Positions 45,396 through 53,970 of a stretch of 64,000 nucleotides of DNA are shown here, one piece after another (position 1 is the first letter of the stretch; each line of letters opens with the position of its first letter). The stretch comes from an uncultured Gammaproteobacteria bacterium. Lineage in GTDB: Bacteria > Pseudomonadota > Gammaproteobacteria > Pseudomonadales > Pseudohongiellaceae. The notes beneath the pieces are model-generated. The model did no database searches. It saw only the letters and a program-made list of their open reading frames with translations, and was not told the origin of the DNA. The stretch spans positions 19,105-83,104 of the forward strand of contig CALEJT010000045.1 in the NCBI GenBank assembly GCA_937898685.1, written 5' to 3'. A program made the translations under genes and the position numbers.

Positions 45396-48320
45396 ATGCC
45401 GTCTTTCCTGCGTCGCAGCTCACACCTGCTGCTGTCCACCACGTTCTTCGCCGCACTGTTCACCCTCGCCGCCTGTTCCGATCCGGGTGCCTCGCCCGAG
45501 GAACCGAGCGCCTCCGCCGCGCAGCAACCGAGTGCCGGTAGTGGCTATGAACTCGTCGAACGCGTCGAAGCCGTCGATGGCGAGCTGCTCATTCCCTACA
45601 GCAAGTTCGTGCTCGACAACGGTTTGACCGTGGTGATCCACGAAGATCATTCCGATCCTCTCATCCACGTCGACGTCACCTATCATGTCGGTTCCGCGCG
45701 TGAAGAACCGCAGCGTTCCGGTTTCGCCCACTTCTTCGAACACATGATGTTCCAGGGCAGTGAGCACGTGGGCGACGACGAGCACTTCAAGATCGTCACC
45801 GAAGCCGGCGGCACCATGAACGGCACCACCAACAGCGATCGCACCAACTATTTCCAGACCGTGCCGAGCAACCAGCTCGAAACCATCCTGTGGCTGGAGA
45901 GCGATCGGATGGGCTTTCTGTTGAATGCGGTGACGCAGGAAAAATTCGAAGTACAGCGCGCCACGGTGAAGAACGAACGGGGCCAGAACGTAGAGAACCG
46001 CCCCTATGGCCGTTTCAACGAAGTGAACAGCGCGGCGCTCTATCCACCTGACCATCCGTATTCCTGGCCGGTGATCGGCTATCCGGAAGATCTCGATGCG
46101 GCGACGCTCGACGACCTCAAGCGCTTTTTCCTGCGCTGGTACGGCCCGAACAACGCCACGCTGACGATCGGCGGCAACGTCAACACCGACGAAGTTATGG
46201 ATCTCGTGGTCAAATATTTCGGCGAGATCCCGCGCGGCCCCGATGTCGAAGCAGCCGAATATCCGGCGCCGGTACTCGATGCCGATCGCTATGTGTCCTA
46301 CGTCGATCCCAACATCCGCTTCCCGGCCCTGCTCTTCACATGGCCCACCGTGCGCTACGACCATCCCGACCGCATCGCATTGGAAGCGCTGAACGAAATC
46401 ATCGGAGAAGGCCGCAAGTCCTTCCTCTACAAGCAGTTCATCCTGCCGCAGAAGGCGATCCAGGCCAGCGGTTTCAGCAACAACATGGAGCTCGCCGGCG
46501 AACTGACCTTCTTCGTCCTACCCTTCCCCGGCACCTCGCTCAGCCAGTTCGAAGATGAACTGCGCGCCGTGATCGATGGCTTCGGCGCAGATTCGATCAA
46601 CGACGACGACATCCAGATCTTCAAAGCTCAACGCGAAGCGGGCTTGGTAAACAGCTTGGCCAGCGTACGCGGCAAGGTATCGCAGCTGGCGTTCAACCAG
46701 ACCTTCCTCGGCACACCGAACGGCATCCAGCGCGAACTGCAAGCCATCCGTTCACTCACCAAGGAAGATGTGGTGCGCGTGTTCGAGACCTACGTGAAAG
46801 GCAAACCGGCGGTCATCCAGAGCGTGGTCCCCGCCTCGGCACCCGACAGTCAGGCTCAGCCCGACAACTACACCATTCCGCCGCGTCTGAGCCGCGACGT
46901 CTCCAGCGAGACCGAAGGCCTGCAGCCACGCGACGTCGTTTCCAGTTTCGATCGGTCGGTGCGTCCCGCTGCCGGTGCCAGCCCGCTCGTCACCATGCCA
47001 CCGTTCTGGCAGACGACGCTCGACAAGGGCATCAAGGTGATCGGCACCAACAGCGACGAAGTGCCGCTCGTCAACGTGCGCCTGATCTTCCGCGGTGGCC
47101 ATCTGCTGGAAACGCCGGAGCAATGGGGACTCGCCAGCCTCACCGCCGAGCTGATGAACGAAGGCACGGAGAACTACAGCGCCGAGCAGTTCGAGATGGA
47201 ACTGCAGAAACTCGGCAGCAACATTGCCGTGATGGGCACGGCCGAGAGCGTGGTGATCAGCATGAGCAGCCTGCTCGACAATCTCGACGCAACGCTGGCG
47301 CTGCTCGAAGAACGCCTGTTCCGCTCGCGCTTCACGCAGGAAGACCTCGATCGCATCCGGCAGCAACTGATCGAGTCGATCGAAGCGGAAAAAGAACAAC
47401 CGACCACGATCGCCAACAATGTCTACAGCAAGTTGATCTACGGTGAAGGTCACTCCTTCGCGGTGCCAACGGCAGGCACCAAGGAAACGCTGTCCTCCTT
47501 CACGCTCGAAGACGTCAACGACTTCAGCGATGAGGCGCTGGTGGCCGGGGCCCTGAACGTCACGGTGGTGGGCGACATCTCGCAGCAGGAAATCCTGTCC
47601 AAACTCGGTTTTCTGCAGAACCTGCCGGCGCAGGACGTATCGCTACGCGAACAGCCGGCGACACCGAAGCCGATGGGACAGACGGTCTATCTCGTCGACA
47701 AGCCGATGGCGCCGCAATCGGAGATCCGCATCGGCTACCTGACCGAGCTTACCTATGACCCGATCGGTGAATACTTCGAGCGTTCATTGATGAACTATGT
47801 GTTGGGTGGGGCCTTCTCGAGCCGCATCAACCTGAACCTGCGTGAAGACAAGGGCTACACCTACGGCGCCCGCAGCGGCTTCACCGCCAGCAAGCTGCCC
47901 GGTCCCTTCACGGCCTCGGCCAGTGTGCGTGTCGACACGACGGCCGATTCGGTGCGGCAGTTCATCAACGAAATCACCGGCTATCGCGAGCGGGGCATCA
48001 CGCCCGAAGAATTGAAGTTCACCAAGGATGCGATCGGTCAGAGCGAGGCGCTCGATTACGAAACGCCGGGTCAGAAAGCCAACCTGCTGCAGCAGATACT
48101 GACCTATGACCTGCCGGCCGACTTCGTACGTCAGCAGCAACGCCTGATCTCGAGCCTCGACATCGAGCGCGTGAATGCGCTGGCGCAGAAACATCTGCCG
48201 GTCGAGGAGATGATCATTCTGGTGGTGGGCGACAAGGCGAGCATCTACGACTCGCTGGTCGAACTTGGCTATCCGATCGTGGAACTCGATACGGAAGGTA
48301 AGCCACTCGGCACGAACTGA
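45396..48320 (+). CDS. Two-unit M16 zinc peptidase, predicted lipoprotein
   Basis: A 974-residue pitrilysin/insulinase-family protein. The zinc motif is HFFEH (residues 112-116), with the downstream glutamate in NERGQNVENRPYG. The second M16 half (about residues 520-950) lacks HxxEH and carries the RxxY-type C-terminal motif instead (LREDKGYTYGARSGF). The N-terminus is a lipoprotein signal with lipobox LAAC (C27), so it is probably anchored at the periplasmic face. The ATG at 45396 has GGAG six bases upstream; an ATG seven codons earlier does not. Confidence 0.88.
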   Translation: MPSFLRRSSHLLLSTTFFAALFTLAACSDPGASPEEPSASAAQQPSAGSGYELVERVEAVDGELLIPYSKFVLDNGLTVVIHEDHSDPLIHVDVTYHVGSAREEPQRSGFAHFFEHMMFQGSEHVGDDEHFKIVTEAGGTMNGTTNSDRTNYFQTVPSNQLETILWLESDRMGFLLNAVTQEKFEVQRATVKNERGQNVENRPYGRFNEVNSAALYPPDHPYSWPVIGYPEDLDAATLDDLKRFFLRWYGPNNATLTIGGNVNTDEVMDLVVKYFGEIPRGPDVEAAEYPAPVLDADRYVSYVDPNIRFPALLFTWPTVRYDHPDRIALEALNEIIGEGRKSFLYKQFILPQKAIQASGFSNNMELAGELTFFVLPFPGTSLSQFEDELRAVIDGFGADSINDDDIQIFKAQREAGLVNSLASVRGKVSQLAFNQTFLGTPNGIQRELQAIRSLTKEDVVRVFETYVKGKPAVIQSVVPASAPDSQAQPDNYTIPPRLSRDVSSETEGLQPRDVVSSFDRSVRPAAGASPLVTMPPFWQTTLDKGIKVIGTNSDEVPLVNVRLIFRGGHLLETPEQWGLASLTAELMNEGTENYSAEQFEMELQKLGSNIAVMGTAESVVISMSSLLDNLDATLALLEERLFRSRFTQEDLDRIRQQLIESIEAEKEQPTTIANNVYSKLIYGEGHSFAVPTAGTKETLSSFTLEDVNDFSDEALVAGALNVTVVGDISQQEILSKLGFLQNLPAQDVSLREQPATPKPMGQTVYLVDKPMAPQSEIRIGYLTELTYDPIGEYFERSLMNYVLGGAFSSRINLNLREDKGYTYGARSGFTASKLPGPFTASASVRVDTTADSVRQFINEITGYRERGITPEELKFTKDAIGQSEALDYETPGQKANLLQQILTYDLPADFVRQQQRLISSLDIERVNALAQKHLPVEEMIILVVGDKASIYDSLVELGYPIVELDTEGKPLGTN

Positions 48321-48422
48321 GCACTGCGGCAGCGGCGGCCAGCGTCGTCGCTGCCCTTCTCTCCCCCAAGCCTCGAACGAGTGTCAATCGCCCCGGCGGC
48401 TGGTTGGCCATCCCCGCTGAAT

Positions 48423-48680
48423 TCAAATACCGATGCGGCCTAGCAGGTTCACGACCTCGCGCAACGCGGCACTGAGGTGGGGATGACGTTCTTCGAGCTG
48501 ATCGATCAAGAGCTCGGCAGTGGTGACGACCGAACCATCGGGCGGTTGCGGGCCCTCCCAATCCGCGAGTTGAGCTTGCAGCTGCGCCATCAGGGCATCC
48601 TGCTCGGGGCTCGTATCGCTCGCCGCGTATTTCTCGTGCAGCTCACTGAGCAGTCCTTCCATTTCTTGTTTCTGAGGCAT
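48423..48680 (-). CDS. DUF4404 family protein
   Basis: An 85-residue soluble protein. LLSELHEKYA near the N-terminus and the C-terminal LLIDQLEERHPHLSAALREVVNLLGRIGI match the DUF4404 pattern. Two amphipathic helices are predicted. The function is unknown. It is a single gene between two plus-strand genes, with only a weak AGAGAA before the ATG. Confidence 0.8.
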   Translation of the reverse strand: MPQKQEMEGLLSELHEKYAASDTSPEQDALMAQLQAQLADWEGPQPPDGSVVTTAELLIDQLEERHPHLSAALREVVNLLGRIGI

Positions 48681-48849
48681 CGTGATTCTCTTTGGTGCGA
48701 AACGAAGCTGGTGCCGGTCAATTTAGCGCACGCGGTTCACTGCCCTGTCAAGAGCGTACAAGCTCATGGACGCGCTGCAATGTAGCGGGTAATCTCGCCG
48801 TGGCTCGGACCGCCGCGAGCCAGCTCGTCGCTCACACAAGGTAGATCTC

Positions 48850-50325
48850 ATGGCGTCAAAGTTATTCATTACAAAGTCCTTCGACTCGATCCACCGCGAA
48901 CATCAGAACTCTCCTCTCAAACGCACCCTAGGTCCCTGGCAGCTTGCCGCTCTCGGCGTCGGTGCCACCATCGGCACCGGCATCTTCGTGCTCACGGGTG
49001 TTGAGGCTGCGGTTCACGCCGGCCCCGCCATCGTCATCTCCTTCATCATCGCCGGTATCGCCTGCGGCTTCGCTGGACTTTGCTATGCCGAGTTCGCTGC
49101 CATGGCGCCTTGCTCCGGCTCCGCCTACTCCTACAGTTACGCGACGCTCGGCGAGTTCGCCGCCTGGTTCATCGGCTGGGACCTCTTATTGGAATACATG
49201 TTCGCCGCCGGCACGGTGGCGGTGGGATGGGGGCGCTACTTCACTTCATTCCTGGAAATCTTCGGCATTCACCTGCCCGCCACACTCACGAATGCGCCCT
49301 TCGCCAGCCCGGATGGACTGTCCATCGTGATGACCGGAGACATCCTCAACCTGCCGGCCATGGGCATCACGATGCTGATGACCTGGATCTGCTACAAGGG
49401 CATCACACAGAGTTCATTGGTGAATACGCTGGTGGTGATTCTCAAGGTGGGCGTGATTCTGGCCATCATTACTGCCGGCATTTTCTACGTTAACCCCGAA
49501 CTGTGGGTGCCGTTCGTGCCGGAAAATACGGGGACCTGGGGTGAGTTCGGTTGGTCTGGCGTGCTGCGCGCTTCGGGCGTGATCTTCTTCGCCTACATCG
49601 GCTTCGACGCCATCACCACGGCCGCGCAGGAAACCCGCAAGCCCTCTTTCGACATGCCTTTCGGGCTGATCGTCGGCCTCCTCATCACCACCCTGTTGTA
49701 CATCCTGATGTCCGGCACGCTGACCGGTCTTCTGCCCTACACCGAGCTCAATACCGCTGCACCGGTGGCCGTGGCTCTCAATGCACATGAAGGGCTGCGC
49801 TGGCTCTCTCCCTTCGTGGTATTCGGCGCACTCGCCGGTCTGACTTCGGTGGTGTTGGTACTGATCCTGGCGCAGGCGCGCATCCTGCTGGCGATGTCGC
49901 GCGATGGTCTTCTGCCTCCTGCCATCGCCGCGGTGCACGGCAAGAACAAGACACCCCACATCGCCACGCTCATCACCGGTGGTGTCGCTACGATGATGGC
50001 GGGACTTTTCCCCATCGGCATCCTTGCCGAACTGGTGTCCATCGGTACGCTCGTCGCCTTCACCATGGTCAGCGCCAGCGTGTTGGTGCTGCGTTACACC
50101 CGTCCCGAATTGCCGCGCCCCTTCAAGGTGCCGGCACCGTGGTTGATCTGCTCCGGTGGTGTGCTGTCGTGCGGCATCATGGCGGCTTCGCTGCCACTCG
50201 ACACCTGGCTGCGACTGATCATCTGGATGCTCATCGGCATCGTCGTGTACTACTTCTACGGTCGCCACCACAGTGTGGCGCGTAAGGAGGCAGCAGCATT
50301 GGCCGCGGCGGGAGACCGCAGTTGA
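48850..50325 (+). CDS. APC-superfamily amino acid permease (CAT/YfnA-like)
   Basis: A 491-residue integral membrane protein with about 12-13 segments. TM1 has GVGATIGTGIFVLTGV, the unwound APC substrate-binding helix, and TM2-3 contain GLCYAEFAAMAPCSGSAYSYSYATLGEF. This pattern matches cationic/broad-range amino acid transporters of the CAT-like group. The substrate is not determined. It is monocistronic with a strong terminator. Confidence 0.9.
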   Translation: MASKLFITKSFDSIHREHQNSPLKRTLGPWQLAALGVGATIGTGIFVLTGVEAAVHAGPAIVISFIIAGIACGFAGLCYAEFAAMAPCSGSAYSYSYATLGEFAAWFIGWDLLLEYMFAAGTVAVGWGRYFTSFLEIFGIHLPATLTNAPFASPDGLSIVMTGDILNLPAMGITMLMTWICYKGITQSSLVNTLVVILKVGVILAIITAGIFYVNPELWVPFVPENTGTWGEFGWSGVLRASGVIFFAYIGFDAITTAAQETRKPSFDMPFGLIVGLLITTLLYILMSGTLTGLLPYTELNTAAPVAVALNAHEGLRWLSPFVVFGALAGLTSVVLVLILAQARILLAMSRDGLLPPAIAAVHGKNKTPHIATLITGGVATMMAGLFPIGILAELVSIGTLVAFTMVSASVLVLRYTRPELPRPFKVPAPWLICSGGVLSCGIMAASLPLDTWLRLIIWMLIGIVVYYFYGRHHSVARKEAAALAAAGDRS

Positions 50326-50344
50326 ACGCCACTGTTCTGGACAC

Positions 50345-50373
50345 AAAAAGCCCGCCATAAAGGCGGGCTTTTT
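50345..50373 (+). terminator. Bidirectional terminator
   Basis: AAAAAGCCCGCC / GGCGGGCTTTTT with loop ATAAA. It serves the permease (plus) and the ferredoxin reductase (minus). Confidence 0.95.
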
Positions 50374-50395
50374 CTTTTGAGGTGCAGTCCTGAGC

Positions 50396-51370
50396 TCAGG
50401 CTGCGATGGCAGGTGGTGCCATCACGAAGGGATCGGAGTGGATGTTGCTCGACGCCGCCCCCAGCAGGAACACCTGCGTCTTCATGCGCTTCACCAGATC
50501 CGGTGCACCACACAGGAAGACTCGAGTTTTTCCGGCTTCGTGTTTGCGGAAGTGCTGTTTGAGGGCGGCTTCGATATTGCCGGCCTCACCATCCTCGTGC
50601 GCCAACTGCAGGTAGTGGAAGTTGTCGTAGGTGTCCGCCAGCTTCCGCAATTCCTCAGCGAAATAGAGTCCCGCACGCTCGCGAGCTCCATGCAGCAAGG
50701 TCAACGGACCACGATGCCCTTGCGCCAACGCATCGCGCGCGACACCGATCAATGGCGCCAGGCCGGTACTCGTTCCCGCCAGCAAGATCGGAAACTCTCG
50801 CGCTTCATCCGGCACGTAGAAGCAGGAACCCAGGGGGCCACGCAGGATGCATTCGGTTCCGACTTCAGCGGCATCGTGCAACCAATTGCTGACCCGTCCC
50901 CCAGGAACACGGCGCACGTGCAGCTCGATGTGGCCATCGCGCTCCGGCAGGCTCGCTACCGAATAACTGCGCACCAGGCCATCGATCTCGAGATGCACAT
51001 ACTGTCCCGGGCGACAAGCGAACTCGGAGGGAACGGAGAGGCGCAACACGACGACATCATCTGCCGCGCACTCTCGTTCCAGAACCTTGGTCGAATAGCT
51101 GGGAATCACCGACGATGGCAGCGCCACGGCGAGATCACCCTGCGGCTTGCACTGACAGGCGAGGAAGTAGCCCTGCAGCGCGAGCGCCGGCTTCAGGCCG
51201 CGTTGGCTCTGGGCGGGCGGTTCTCCCTCCACTGCCTGCAGCAAACAACTTTGACAAACGCCCGCACGGCAGGAGTTCGGAATCTTCCGGCCGGCGCGCT
51301 CCAAGCCCGACAGGACGGTTTCGTCCGGCCGCAGCTCCACTTCGCAGTCCTGAAACCTGACGACGCTCAT
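50396..51370 (-). CDS. [2Fe-2S] ferredoxin-FAD-NAD(P)H oxidoreductase (haemoglobin partner)
   Basis: A 324-residue electron-transfer chain in one protein. A plant-type ferredoxin domain has ligands C34, C39, C42 (CRAGVCQSC) and a fourth Cys near 72. An FAD domain (RSYSVAS, residues 134-140) and an NAD(P) domain (GTSTGLAPLIG; LHGAR; FLCGAPDL) follow. The order matches reductases of oxygenases and the CDP-6-deoxy-glucose reductase type. The ATG at 51370 is four bases after the stop of the truncated haemoglobin gene. I infer that it reduces that haemoglobin for NO detoxification. Confidence 0.85.
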   Translation of the reverse strand: MSVVRFQDCEVELRPDETVLSGLERAGRKIPNSCRAGVCQSCLLQAVEGEPPAQSQRGLKPALALQGYFLACQCKPQGDLAVALPSSVIPSYSTKVLERECAADDVVVLRLSVPSEFACRPGQYVHLEIDGLVRSYSVASLPERDGHIELHVRRVPGGRVSNWLHDAAEVGTECILRGPLGSCFYVPDEAREFPILLAGTSTGLAPLIGVARDALAQGHRGPLTLLHGARERAGLYFAEELRKLADTYDNFHYLQLAHEDGEAGNIEAALKQHFRKHEAGKTRVFLCGAPDLVKRMKTQVFLLGAASSNIHSDPFVMAPPAIAA

Positions 51371-51374
51371 GACA

Positions 51375-51740
51375 TCAACGATCCAGTACGTCGTCACGTA
51401 CGCTGTTGGCGATGGCGGCTACTTGTGCGATCTGGTCTTCACCCACTCCCAGTTCGCGCAAGGTGGCACCGAGATGTTCGATCACGACGTCGACGTGGGT
51501 GTCGTTCAAACCCCGTGCGACGAGATGACGATGTCCTTCACGCAGGTCCTTGCCCGTGTAGTTGTTCGGACCACCGAAGGCCATGGTCAGAAAGGCTTTC
51601 TGCTTGGCGATCTGACGATCCATGTCGGTGTCGTCGAAGAAGTGGGCGACGCGATCGTCGGCCAGCATCTTGCGATAGAAGATGTCCACTGCTGCATCGA
51701 TCGCAGCGCTACCGCCCAGCGTTTCAAACAAAGTGCTCAT
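51375..51740 (-). CDS. Group I truncated haemoglobin (trHbN type)
   Basis: A 121-residue two-over-two globin. The N-terminal MSTLFETLGG and the FYRKML helix B with Tyr-22 (B10) are typical of trHbN, as is Gln-47 on helix E, a distal residue. The proximal haem histidine is H70 in LREGHRHLV. Group I members are linked to NO dioxygenation in other bacteria. The ATG at 51740 is preceded by GGAGG at the right spacing; a start four codons further upstream is rejected. It forms an operon with the adjacent reductase. Confidence 0.9.
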   Translation of the reverse strand: MSTLFETLGGSAAIDAAVDIFYRKMLADDRVAHFFDDTDMDRQIAKQKAFLTMAFGGPNNYTGKDLREGHRHLVARGLNDTHVDVVIEHLGATLRELGVGEDQIAQVAAIANSVRDDVLDR

Positions 51741-51776
51741 GAAGTCCTCCATTGGTTTGGCTTCGGGGTCAACTTA

Positions 51777-51799
51777 AAGATGGATTCTAAAGACATCAT
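51777..51799 (-). promoter_or_regulatory. NsrR-like operator overlapping the globin promoter
   Basis: A 23-base sequence that fits the known NsrR consensus at 19 of 23 positions by eye. It has GATG and CATC arms 11 bases apart and lies over the -10 of the globin promoter. NsrR senses nitric oxide. Confidence 0.5.
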
Positions 51800-51962
51800 T
51801 AACGAACTCAAGCGCACACTGAGGAAAGACTGCGGAAATGCGGAGGACGCTTCCGCTCCGCCACTGCGATTCAGCGCACAGTCGCTTGTCATCGCCATGG
51901 ACAGCCTCAGAGCCGGGCTCTATCGTCGCTCAAGCAACAACCGTTCCGGGGAAAGATCATGA
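51780..51962 (+). CDS. Putative small protein, coupled to the YpfJ-type gene
   Basis: A 60-codon frame with no recognised homologue. The sequence begins MDSKDIINELKRTLRK and looks helical, ending in a basic Ser/Arg-rich tail. Its stop overlaps the start of the downstream gene as ATGA, the arrangement used throughout this genome for coupled genes. There is no clear ribosome binding site, and its first codons overlap the globin promoter, so the frame may be accidental. Confidence 0.35.
   Translation: MDSKDIINELKRTLRKDCGNAEDASAPPLRFSAQSLVIAMDSLRAGLYRRSSNNRSGERS
51784..51811 (-). promoter_or_regulatory. Promoter of the truncated haemoglobin operon
   Basis: TTGAGT, 16 bases, TAGAAT on the minus strand. 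The expected transcript start is near 51777, with a leader of about 37 bases containing the GGAGG site. Confidence 0.65.
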
Positions 51963-52819
51963 AATGGGGCAATGCACGTCGTAGCGGCAACATCCAGGAC
52001 CGCCGTGGAATGCGGATGGGAGGTCCAGGTGGACTTGGTATCGGCGGCATTGCGGCAGTCGTCGTCATCAGCCTGCTGCTCGGTGAAAACCCGCTGGAAA
52101 TGCTGTCGCTCGTAAGTCAGATGGGCGGCCCTGCCACTACTCAGCAGGGCCAGATGGGCGTGCCCGACGATGAAGCCGCGCAGTTCGTCGCGGCCATCCT
52201 CGGTGAAACCGAAGACGTATGGTCGGAAGTCTTCGCCGCCCGTGGGGCGCGCTATCAGGAGCCGACTCTCGTGCTGTTTTCGGGCGCGGTGCAGTCGGCC
52301 TGCGGCACCGCCTCTTCCGCTGTCGGCCCCTTCTACTGCCCGGGCGACCATCAGGTGTACATCGATCTCGATTTCTTCGCCGAGATGGAACGCAGTCTCG
52401 GCGGCGGTGGCGATTTCGCCGCAGCCTATGTGATCGCACACGAGGTCGGCCATCATGTGCAGACTCTGACCGGCACCACCGCGCGCGTCGATCAGGCGCG
52501 TCGCAACGGTGAACGCATCGAAGGCGATGGCGGCCTTCTGGTGCGTCAGGAATTGCAGGCCGACTGCTATGCCGGTCTGTGGGCCTATCACGCGCAGCGG
52601 CGCCACGATTGGTTGGAAGATGGCGACCTCGAAGAAGCCTTGAACACCGCCACCGCCATCGGCGACGACACCCTGCAGCGCCGTTCACGCGGCACCGTGG
52701 TGCCCGACAGTTTCAGCCACGGCACGGCCCAGCAACGCGTACGCTGGTTCCGTCGCGGCTTCGAGAGCGGTGAGCTCGAGCGCTGCGACACCTTCGCCGT
52801 TTCCGCGCGCGAGCTTTGA
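51959..52819 (+). CDS. YpfJ-type putative neutral zinc metallopeptidase
   Basis: A 286-residue protein. The N-terminus is basic (MKWGNARRSGNIQDRRG) followed by one glycine-rich membrane segment (about residues 23-43). The metallopeptidase core has YVIAHEVGHHVQTLTG (HExxH at about 160-164), preceded by FYCPGDHQVYIDLDFFAEM and followed by RQELQADCYAGLWAYHA, where Glu/Asp supply the third ligand. This is the UPF/YpfJ family (neutral zinc metallopeptidase); the physiological role is unknown. GGGGA precedes the ATG. Confidence 0.88.
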   Translation: MKWGNARRSGNIQDRRGMRMGGPGGLGIGGIAAVVVISLLLGENPLEMLSLVSQMGGPATTQQGQMGVPDDEAAQFVAAILGETEDVWSEVFAARGARYQEPTLVLFSGAVQSACGTASSAVGPFYCPGDHQVYIDLDFFAEMERSLGGGGDFAAAYVIAHEVGHHVQTLTGTTARVDQARRNGERIEGDGGLLVRQELQADCYAGLWAYHAQRRHDWLEDGDLEEALNTATAIGDDTLQRRSRGTVVPDSFSHGTAQQRVRWFRRGFESGELERCDTFAVSAREL

Positions 52820-52918
52820 GCGCGCGCCCGTCGAGCCGTTCACATTGTGCAAGCATTAAGGAACGGTTCATGCCCTCCGTGCGCTAATGGAGCCACCGAA
52901 ACTCATGGAGGGTTTGAA

Positions 52919-53401
52919 ATGAAACGGTACAAACTGCTCACGCTGCTCACCTGTCTGGCCTTGTGCGCCGCCAGCCCGAGCTTCGCCGACCGCGATCACA
53001 AGCATGACCGTCGCTGGGAGCGCGACCGTCACGAGCAGCACCACGTTCATCGCGACCCGCGGCATGGGCGCGCCGAACCGCGTCACCACCATCGCGAGCA
53101 CGATCGCCGCAGCCGTTGGTTCCACGACCACGGCTATTCCCGCCTGAGCATCCCTGCCCGCTACTATCCTGGCCCTGGCCACTGCCGCATCTGGTATCCG
53201 GATCGCCCGGCCTGGAATCAGCCCAAGGTGCAGAAACACTGTGGCGTCGCTCCACGCGGTGCCTGGGTGATCGAACATCCGCGTCACAAACCCAACCACG
53301 TCCACGTGGTCGTGAACGAACCCTGGAGCTATGGGCCGCAGCTGATCGGCGAATTCGAAATCGCCTCGGGCATCTTCGTCCGTCTACTCACCAATCTTTG
53401 A
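52919..53401 (+). CDS. Histidine/arginine-rich exported protein
   Basis: A 160-residue protein with a signal peptide (about residues 1-24, ending PSFA). The next 50 residues are extremely rich in His, Arg and Asp (DRDHKHDRRWERDRHEQHH, then more), a likely metal- or polyanion-binding segment. The C-terminal domain contains GHCRIWYPDRPAWNQP...HCG, a two-cysteine motif seen in many small periplasmic proteins, then a hydrophobic end. GGAGG precedes the ATG at 52919. The function is unknown. It lies 100 bases after the YpfJ-type gene. Confidence 0.75.
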   Translation: MKRYKLLTLLTCLALCAASPSFADRDHKHDRRWERDRHEQHHVHRDPRHGRAEPRHHHREHDRRSRWFHDHGYSRLSIPARYYPGPGHCRIWYPDRPAWNQPKVQKHCGVAPRGAWVIEHPRHKPNHVHVVVNEPWSYGPQLIGEFEIASGIFVRLLTNL

Positions 53402-53485
53402 AACAAAAGCGCTACGGAGCCGGCCTGCCCGGCTCCCTGCTTCCGGCGTAAACTAGCGCGCCTTAGATCAACCAGCGCTAGAACC

Positions 53486-53959
53486 ATGACTCCCGCCATC
53501 AATCTCGCCAAGCAACGCAAGATCCAGCACCGCATCCACGAATACGAACATGATCCCGCCGCCGAATCCTACGGCCTGGAAGCAGCGGAAAAATTGGGCG
53601 TGCCCGCGGAGCAGGTGTTCAAGACCTTGGTGGTGAGTTTGGATGACGGCCGTCTCGCCGTCGGCGTGGTGCCCGTGTGCGAGATGCTCAGCATGAAGCT
53701 AATCGCGAAAGCCGCTGGTGCGAAGAAAGCCGCAATGGCCGACAAGGCACTGGTGGAGCGCAGCTCCGGCTACGTGCTGGGAGGCGTGAGCCCGCTGGGA
53801 CAGAAGAAGAAACTGCCGACCTACATCGACGAATCCGCGCAGAAATTCGCCACAATCTACGTCAGTGCCGGGCGCAGAGGGCTCGAGATCGAACTGGCGC
53901 CCGCAGATCTGAGCGCCTTGCTCAACGCGAAATTCTGTCCGCTCACGCAACAAGCCTGA
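53486..53959 (+). CDS. ybaK: Cys-tRNA(Pro)/Cys-tRNA(Cys) deacylase YbaK
   Basis: A 157-residue protein of the YbaK/ProX/INS editing fold. EHDPAAESYGLEAAEKLGVPAEQVFKTLVV near the N-terminus and the SGYVLGGVSPLGQKKKLPTYID stretch are diagnostic of YbaK/EbsC. It removes cysteine from mischarged tRNA(Pro). It converges on the GSCFA gene with 11 bases between the stops and no visible terminator. Confidence 0.92.
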   Translation: MTPAINLAKQRKIQHRIHEYEHDPAAESYGLEAAEKLGVPAEQVFKTLVVSLDDGRLAVGVVPVCEMLSMKLIAKAAGAKKAAMADKALVERSSGYVLGGVSPLGQKKKLPTYIDESAQKFATIYVSAGRRGLEIELAPADLSALLNAKFCPLTQQA

Positions 53960-53970
53960 GCGCCAACACT

